64,000 nucleotides of DNA from Juglans regia (taxonomy: Eukaryota > Streptophyta > Magnoliopsida > Fagales > Juglandaceae). The stretch lies in contig NC_049901.1 of the NCBI RefSeq assembly GCF_001411555.2, positions 43,020,302-43,084,301 on the forward strand, written 5' to 3'. Shown piece by piece: positions 60,201 to 64,000 of the stretch. The notes under the pieces are model-generated. The model was given only the letters and a program-made list of their open reading frames with translations. It was not told the DNA's origin and searched no databases. The translations under genes were made by a program, and so were the position numbers. Positions within the stretch are counted from its first letter, which is position 1. Each line of letters opens with the position of its first letter.

Positions 60201-62163
60201 AGAGACTCACATTCTTGTCAAGTTTATTACTCCTCTCAGCAATCTTCTTTTCCAATTGTGTAATCTCTTTGGAATATTTCGACTGCTCTTTCTTCTTTTT
60301 ACCTGCTTCACGTTCATACTTTTCTAGATCTTTTATAACATCTTCGCGGCTTTTCACTTCGTCTTCAAGCTCCTCAGTTGTCCTTGCAATGTCTTTTTCT
60401 ATATTGGACAATTGCCATAAGAAGTGTTCTTTCTTCAAAGATTTCTGAAGGATAAGAAACAGGATGATAATGAAGGAATATATCACATATAAGGTATATA
60501 GCGAACTCTGCAGTTAGAAGATTCATAGGACATTGAGAAGAACAATAACGCAATCTTTAAGACAAATGTTTTGAGCCTGAAGCTACTTTCGATAAAATTC
60601 CACGGTTTCTTCATTCAAGTGATGAGTATACTTGTATACTTAGATATGACCATAATATAAATGTATCAATATAGGCATTCAGCACCAAGCCTAGATTGGC
60701 CATGCATGTATCTGCCTGTGAGAGATAGTTAACTAAAATTACTTATCAAAAGAAGTAAGTTAACTAAAATTCATATCAAATTATTATAGGAAAACAAGGA
60801 ACAACAACCAAAAAGTAGAGCTTTTGAAAACCATCTAAACAAAGAGTATGAAACTTATTTAATTACAGTAGTAAAGAAGAATGATGAAACATTTTTTTTA
60901 TTGGCACTAGATATCCGGGAACAACGTCCCGACTAATCCCGGGGGTGATGATGAAACACTTTTTTTATAGGTAGCATAAAAATGAAACACTTTGAAATAC
61001 TTCCTAACATTTTCTTTTGGACAGGTAAAATAAAGTTAATTGAAAGGAAGAAAGGCATGGTCCAAGTATACAAGAGGTATACAATGAGACGCCTAATTAC
61101 AAGTTAAGGACTATAAATGGATACGAGAAAGTCATGAAAGCTAGCCCCATTGAGAACAATGGCATTAGCCCATAAAAACGAAGTGTTGAAGAAAACCCTC
61201 TTGAGTTCATCCAAGCAACATTCCTGGTCTTAAAAGCATCGACCCTTTCCCTCCATCCAAAGGCACCACATAAGACATAATCTTTCCTAATATGCTTACA
61301 AAAAATCTTCCCTGTTGTGCTCTTTTCACAAGTAAAAACCACCTTGCGGGCTTAAGAAAGCTTATTAAGGATTATTCAATTTGCAACCATATATCTTACA
61401 CAACTGCAACCTTAAAGACTTCTTCTACTAGTTAGGTGTCTCTCTTGTATATTGTGCTTTTGAGCTTATTAATAAAGATCTTCTTAACCAAAAAACAAAC
61501 CTGCACCCTTAAAGACTAGAACTGTGGAAACCAGACATTAGGTCAGCCTATATTCGAATATGAAGAACTAACATGAAATTTACTGGGTTTCCAAAGCTAT
61601 GTAAGAAAACTTTTTCCGGAATATTATTAGTGTACACAGATGAAAGGATGAGGCCCTCTCGTGAGGATACTGCCCAGTCTTCATTCAACTTCACCCAAAA
61701 GCACTTTTAAGAAAACTAATATAGTAAGAACCAGATGAACATTACAGATTATGGAGGCCAAGGAAATGACAAACGTACAATGCTAAAGAGGAACTACGGA
61801 AACTATGACAACGAGCTGTTTATCCAATCAATAAAATATACATACACATAAAAGTAAACTGACATGCATGGATGAATATGCACACATTCCTAACTAGAAC
61901 CCCACAAAGAACCGTATGATGCGCACCAATTGATTTTGCAAGCGTAGATGTTTCTCTGCTTCTTCTTTTTGTTCTTTCTTTTGCTTTCTCTCCATCACTA
62001 TTGTTCTTTTTTTCTGATAAGTAAGTGCTGATTTTTCTTCAGCTGTGGCTTTCTCTTCTTCACATTTATCATAGTCTCTCCTCAGTTCATCAGACCCAGA
62101 TATCTGCTCAAGAAGTGCAGTAAGCTCTTTAGGATTTTTAGATGCAATGGACTCCACATCACC
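42281..62163 (-). CDS. SMC1: SMC1 cohesin ATPase subunit (5' exons beyond window)
   Basis: SMC1 pairs with SMC3 to form the cohesin ring that holds sister chromatids. Minus-strand exons: 62163-61927, 60444-60211, 59090-58852, 56841-56575, 56329-56059, 55598-55474, 54954-54845, 54760-54653, 54551-54412, 52919-52830, 52736-52528, 47654-47485, 44487-44378, 44295-43931, 43648-43397, 42669-42442, 42329-42281. They sum to 3204 bases (1067 residues plus TAG) with phases all consistent. Visible: coiled coil 1 from [20 protein letters not shown]; hinge with [20 protein letters not shown] and [20 protein letters not shown]; coiled coil 2; C-terminal ATPase with LSGGEKT signature and Walker [13 protein letters not shown]; end [11 protein letters not shown]. 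About 150 N-terminal residues with Walker A lie right of 64000. All junctions are GT-AG except 54955-55473, which is AT-AC. Introns are swollen by retroelements. No lesion is seen. Confidence 0.95.
45290..45880 (-). mobile_element. L1 3' fragment in SMC1 intron
   Basis: Minus-strand frames encode the zinc-binding RT tail ([20 protein letters not shown] then [20 protein letters not shown]), with a frame break near 45632. Poly-T at about 45294-45301 marks the 3' tail. Same orientation as SMC1. Confidence 0.8.
46225..47230 (-). mobile_element. L1 3' fragment, outer copy split by a younger L1
   Basis: Minus-oriented decayed L1 tail (46225-46715), interrupted at 46716-47180, with a few tens of bases of continuation (TCCATGG, the codons before the RT tail) after 47192. 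The coding part is heavily shifted. Confidence 0.65.
46716..47180 (-). mobile_element. L1 3' fragment nested in older L1
   Basis: The minus-strand frame 47166-46822 reads [20 protein letters not shown] and [20 protein letters not shown], the L1 zinc-binding tail. The poly-T tail is at 46716-46732. The flanks CCTTGGGTTATC (46704-46715) and CCTTAGGTTATC (47181-47192) match at 11 of 12 bases and look like a target duplication. Confidence 0.8.
48177..48990 (-). mobile_element. L1 3' fragment in SMC1 intron
   Basis: Minus-strand frames 48988-48512 ([52 protein letters not shown]) and 48653-48183 ([18 protein letters not shown]) give the RT C-terminus and zinc-binding tail with a shift between. 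Poly-T at about 48173-48182 is the 3' tail. Confidence 0.85.
49160..50177 (-). repeat. Possible gypsy-type solo LTR
   Basis: On the minus strand this block starts TGTAATGACCCGAACC at 50177, a common start for gypsy LTRs. It is AT-rich and non-coding, and no internal region adjoins. The other end and the target duplication are not resolved, so this is a weak call. Confidence 0.3.
50178..50590 (-). mobile_element. L1 RT fragment (minus)
   Basis: The plus-strand wording CACCCCTGCAGGTAAGGAAA is the antisense of the L1 RT motif SLPAGV, as in the LINE at 2820-4520. The frame is full of stops. It abuts a plus-oriented L1 piece at about 50590. Confidence 0.65.
50590..51632 (+). mobile_element. L1 endonuclease fragment plus 3' tail
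   Basis: Plus-strand frames read WNV, then [24 protein letters not shown], later [20 protein letters not shown] and [20 protein letters not shown]: the apurinic-type endonuclease of L1. A TA microsatellite lies at about 51316-51339. A 3' tail (TACATCCTGTGTACTTGGA) ends in poly-A at about 51632. The RT between is deleted. This copy opposes SMC1. Confidence 0.75.
51632..52052 (-). mobile_element. TRIM (terminal-repeat retrotransposon in miniature)
   Basis: Two similar repeats of about 160 bases (51632-51791, left one clipped; 51894-52052, TG to CA) enclose only about 100 bases. The inner border of the right repeat carries the primer site TGGTATTAGAG on the minus strand (51881-51891), matching initiator Met tRNA. 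A purine tract (GGGTGGAGAT on the minus strand) follows the left repeat. There is no coding capacity. AAGCAATGTGGGATCTCAT in the repeats recurs at 58300. Confidence 0.75.
53330..54110 (-). mobile_element. Two decayed L1 3' fragments
   Basis: L1 3' tails on the minus strand begin near 53330 (TATTTTTATTGATCAAAAG, AGTATACGGGACATACACAA) and near 53645 (AAATTGTATCACCAACAAAT, CATAGCCCAAGTAAACC). The coding part is beyond reading but keeps antisense CTAGCTCAT-type wording of the zinc-binding tail. Confidence 0.55.
54955..55473 (-). other. U12-type AT-AC intron of SMC1
   Basis: On the minus strand the intron opens ATATCCTTTG right after GATGTAATCCA and closes CCTTAACCACTACAC before GTTTGATCCTGCC. 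ATATCCTT is the U12 5' splice consensus; CCTTAAC fits the U12 branch site, 9-10 bases before the end. Joining here gives [20 protein letters not shown], the conserved SMC1 sequence. The GT-AG alternatives I tried run into a stop. Confidence 0.85.
55134..55339 (-). mobile_element. tRNA-derived SINE with 19-bp target duplications
   Basis: On the minus strand an A box (TAGCCCAAGTGG) and a B box (GGTTTGATTCC) are followed by a body that ends TTCCCCCGTCAT and a poly-A. The target duplication ACCATCAAATTAAGATCAT is perfect at 55115-55133 and 55340-55358. It lies inside the AT-AC intron of SMC1. It is not a functional tRNA gene: no 3' acceptor strand pairs. Confidence 0.92.
58178..58345. repeat. Solo LTR of TRIM type
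   Basis: The block runs from TGTAACGACC to GGCATTACA with perfect 5-bp duplications ACTTT (58173-58177 and 58346-58350). It shares GCAATGTGGGATCTCAT with the TRIM at 51632-52052 and has a similar length. It lies in the SMC1 intron 56842-58851. Confidence 0.8.
59138..59300 (-). repeat. L1 3' tail fragment
   Basis: Poly-T then ATAAGAAACATTTTATTAAT, and AAGTACACAGGAGGTATACA as in the other L1 3' ends, minus orientation. No coding part is clear. Confidence 0.6.
60891..60950. repeat. Short dispersed-repeat fragment
   Basis: Poly-T then GGCACTAGATATCCGGGAAC, then AACGTCCCGACTAATCCCGG. The wording resembles the 3' part of a dispersed plant repeat, and the poly-T suggests a minus-oriented retroelement end. 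The family is not named. Confidence 0.3.
61010..61380 (-). mobile_element. L1 3' fragment in SMC1 intron
   Basis: The tail (AAGTATACAAGAGGTATACA on the plus strand) is at about 61060 and a shifted antisense zinc-binding tail extends to about 61380. Minus orientation, decayed. Confidence 0.55.
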
Positions 62164-62479
62164 CTACACAACAAAGTCAATTCACTATTAGGAGCAAGCA
62201 TCACCTTCCAAGAAAATCACATATCCAACCCAAAATCAGCAGCAAGAAAAGAATGCTTATTCAGGCAATTAAGTAATCCCTGCAACAAACTGATCTGAAC
62301 CAGACTATCATGACCTAAGACCGGTGCAAGTTCTTACAACTGTCTCTGTGGAGGCTTAACCCTATTGAAACCTTTGATTTGCTTTATACAACATGAGTTC
62401 TTAGGAAGGTATTCATATGTTTTTTTAACAGAATTGAAATTTTTCATCATAAAAGGGGAGACATAAGCATATAAGAAGA

Positions 62480-63724
62480 GTATGAAGAAGTATCTCACTG
62501 GAGAGGAAAAAAGGGGTGATAGCTGAACTGGAAAATATCACTTTAATGGAAGAAATTTCTTGGAGGCAGAAATCTCGGGTTCGTTGGTTAAAGGAAGGTG
62601 ATAAGTGTACAAAGAAATTTCATTAAATGGCGAACTCTCATAGAAGTAATAATGCAATTGAAGTTATCAAGATGGTGAAAATATTCTTTCGGATCAAGAG
62701 GCCATCAAGGAACATGCAGTCAATTTTATGAGAAGTTGTTTTTTTTATATAAGTAAAAATTTATTAATACCAATAGGCATAGCCAAGTACACTAGATGTA
62801 TACAAGAGAAAACACATAGTTGAGGTGCAAAAAAGATACGAGAAACAATAAACCCAACAAAGCCCTAGCCCAACAACAAACCACCCATCTAGGAAAATGA
62901 ACCTAACGAAGCCCTAGCCTAAGCCCAAAAATGAGCCTGCCCCAAAACACCACCAGTGCACCAATGCCTATCCCATCAAACCAGATTTTGGCCATATACC
63001 AAGCCATTGTAAATTCCCTAACGCACTGGTCCTACTGACAATATACAATTGGTTCTCTCTTCCCTCTGGTCCTCCCTCAACTTGAAGTACCTCCCTTATC
63101 ATCATAGTTGATTACCCAAGTAAGACATTTTAGCTCTCTGCTCTTCTTAGATCTTGATTTTGTGCCAAGTACATGACACACGTCTATTGCAGTGAGTGGG
63201 GCAGTGAATTGGTCCTCGAATTATGAGAAGTTGTTCAAGGAAGAATATTCGTGGAGACCAAAGCTAGATGGCTTATTTTTTTATTCTATTGACCAAGTGC
63301 GTGCAGAATGGCTAGAGAGAGTTTTTGAAGAAGAAGAAATGCTTGATGTTGTTAAAGGAATGGCAAAAGACAAGGCTCTGGGTCTGGACGAGTTTGCTAT
63401 GGCTTTTTTCCAAGCTTGTTGGGACATAGTGAAGGAAGACATTATGAAGGTTTTTCTAGAATTTCATTCTTTTATGAAATTTGAGAAAATTTTATATGCT
63501 ACGTTTATAGCTTTGATTCCTAAAAAAGTGGGGGCAGCGACTATGCGGGGTTTCAGGCCAATTAGCTTGGTTAATGGGGTTTACAAGATAATATCTAAGG
63601 TGCTAGCTAATCGAATGAGCGTGGTGATGGAAAAGATTGTATTGAAGTCAAAGAATGCCTTTGTGAGAGGGAGACAAATACTAGACTCAGTTTTAATAGC
63701 TAATGAATGTTTGGATTATAGAAT
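62480..63724 (+). mobile_element. L1 RT fragment, plus strand, split by a nested element
   Basis: The plus-strand pre-RT part (ISWRQKSRVRWLKEGDKCTK at about 62556-62615) is interrupted at 62741-63220. It resumes with SSNYEKLFKEEYSWRPKLDG, then AMAFFQACWDIVKEDIMKVF, FIALIPKKVGAATMRGFRPI and KNAFVRGRQILDSVLIANEC, the L1 RT fingers. It is cut off by another insertion at 63725. Opposite to SMC1. Confidence 0.88.
62741..63220 (-). mobile_element. Non-LTR element nested in L1, with 15-bp target duplication
   Basis: TTATGAGAAGTTGTT occurs at 62726-62740 and again at 63221-63235, on either side of a 480-base block. The block begins (plus strand) with poly-T and an L1-type tail (AAGTACACTAGATGTATACA). 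Its body has no clear RT coding, so it is a strongly 5'-truncated L1 or a related non-autonomous element. Confidence 0.85.
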
Positions 63725-64000
63725 TTTTTTTTTTTATAGGTAATCGAAGATGTTATATTCATAGAAATAGGCAAAACTCAGGTACACAAGAAGAATACAT
63801 GAATAAAGCCTAATTAGAGGTTACAATAGAAAGAAGAAGATCATGGACACTATATTCGTTACAAACGATGGCCCCCGCCCATAAGAACAATGACTTAAAA
63901 AAAAAAAGTTTTAGCTCATCAATTGTTCTCTCTTGATCTTCGAAACTTCTAGCATTTCTCTCCCTCCAAATACACCAACACATGCATATTGGTATCAATC
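63725..64000 (-). mobile_element. L1 3' fragment, cut by window edge
   Basis: Poly-T at about 63726-63736, then the L1 tail. The minus-strand frame from 63998 reads CWCIWRERNARSFEDQERTI and DELKLFFFKSLFLWAGA, the zinc-binding tail. It interrupts the plus-strand RT fragment to its left. Confidence 0.85.

Noticed and set aside
1..64000. CRISPR array, prophage, operon or bacterial insertion sequence
   Set aside because: None seen; gene structure and repeats are those of a plant nuclear genome.

Overview
The window is nuclear DNA of a dicot tree. Genes carry many GT-AG introns, the intergenic DNA is AT-rich, and plant retroelements (Copia, L1, TRIM, tRNA-SINE, gypsy-type LTRs) are everywhere. 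Two of the three legumin genes encode proteins closely resembling the walnut/pecan 11S globulin allergens (Jug r 4 / Car i 4 type), so Juglandaceae is likely, most probably Carya. The species call is recognition from memory, not a database match. Layout from left to right: (1) 0.8-6.7 kb, a decayed copy of the splicing factor gene SLU7 (+), with a 5'-truncated L1 in one intron. (2) 7.6-8.2 kb, a small single-exon DUF761 gene (-). (3) 10.2-13.1, 15.0-17.1 and 28.1-30.0 kb, three 11S legumin genes (+), each with the classical four exons. The first is a divergent type; the second and third are a recent duplicate pair that share their promoters. (4) 17-28 kb between them, a transposon-rich gap with a SEC11-like microexon relic, a CACTA-like subterminal tandem array beside a gene fragment, a palindromic MITE, and a 2.9-kb inverted pair of gypsy-type LTR sequences. 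(5) 31.0-35.9 kb, a complete but decayed Copia element (-) with an intact 5-bp target duplication. (6) 36.5-37.7 kb, a CACTA-like end, a short hairpin and a GC-rich minisatellite. (7) 39.0-40.9 kb, an intact four-exon patellin (Sec14/CRAL-TRIO + GOLD) gene (-). (8) 42.3-62.2 kb and beyond the right edge, the cohesin ATPase gene SMC1 (-). Seventeen exons are in the window; the N-terminal exons with Walker A lie outside it.

The legumins are co-expressed-type seed storage genes: RY / legumin-box motifs and TATA boxes sit at matching places upstream. SMC1 and the patellin are unrelated neighbours transcribed in the same direction. The SMC1 introns have absorbed at least ten L1 fragments (two with visible nested target duplications), a TRIM, a TRIM-type solo LTR and a tRNA-derived SINE with 19-bp target duplications.

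The most unusual coding-related signal is one SMC1 intron (54955-55473) that reads as a U12-type AT-AC intron: 5' ATATCCTT, branch CCTTAAC, 3' AC. Using those borders restores the conserved hinge-proximal reading frame exactly. The SINE sits inside this intron. I see no prokaryote-like defence system, CRISPR array, or coding locus of a clearly new type.
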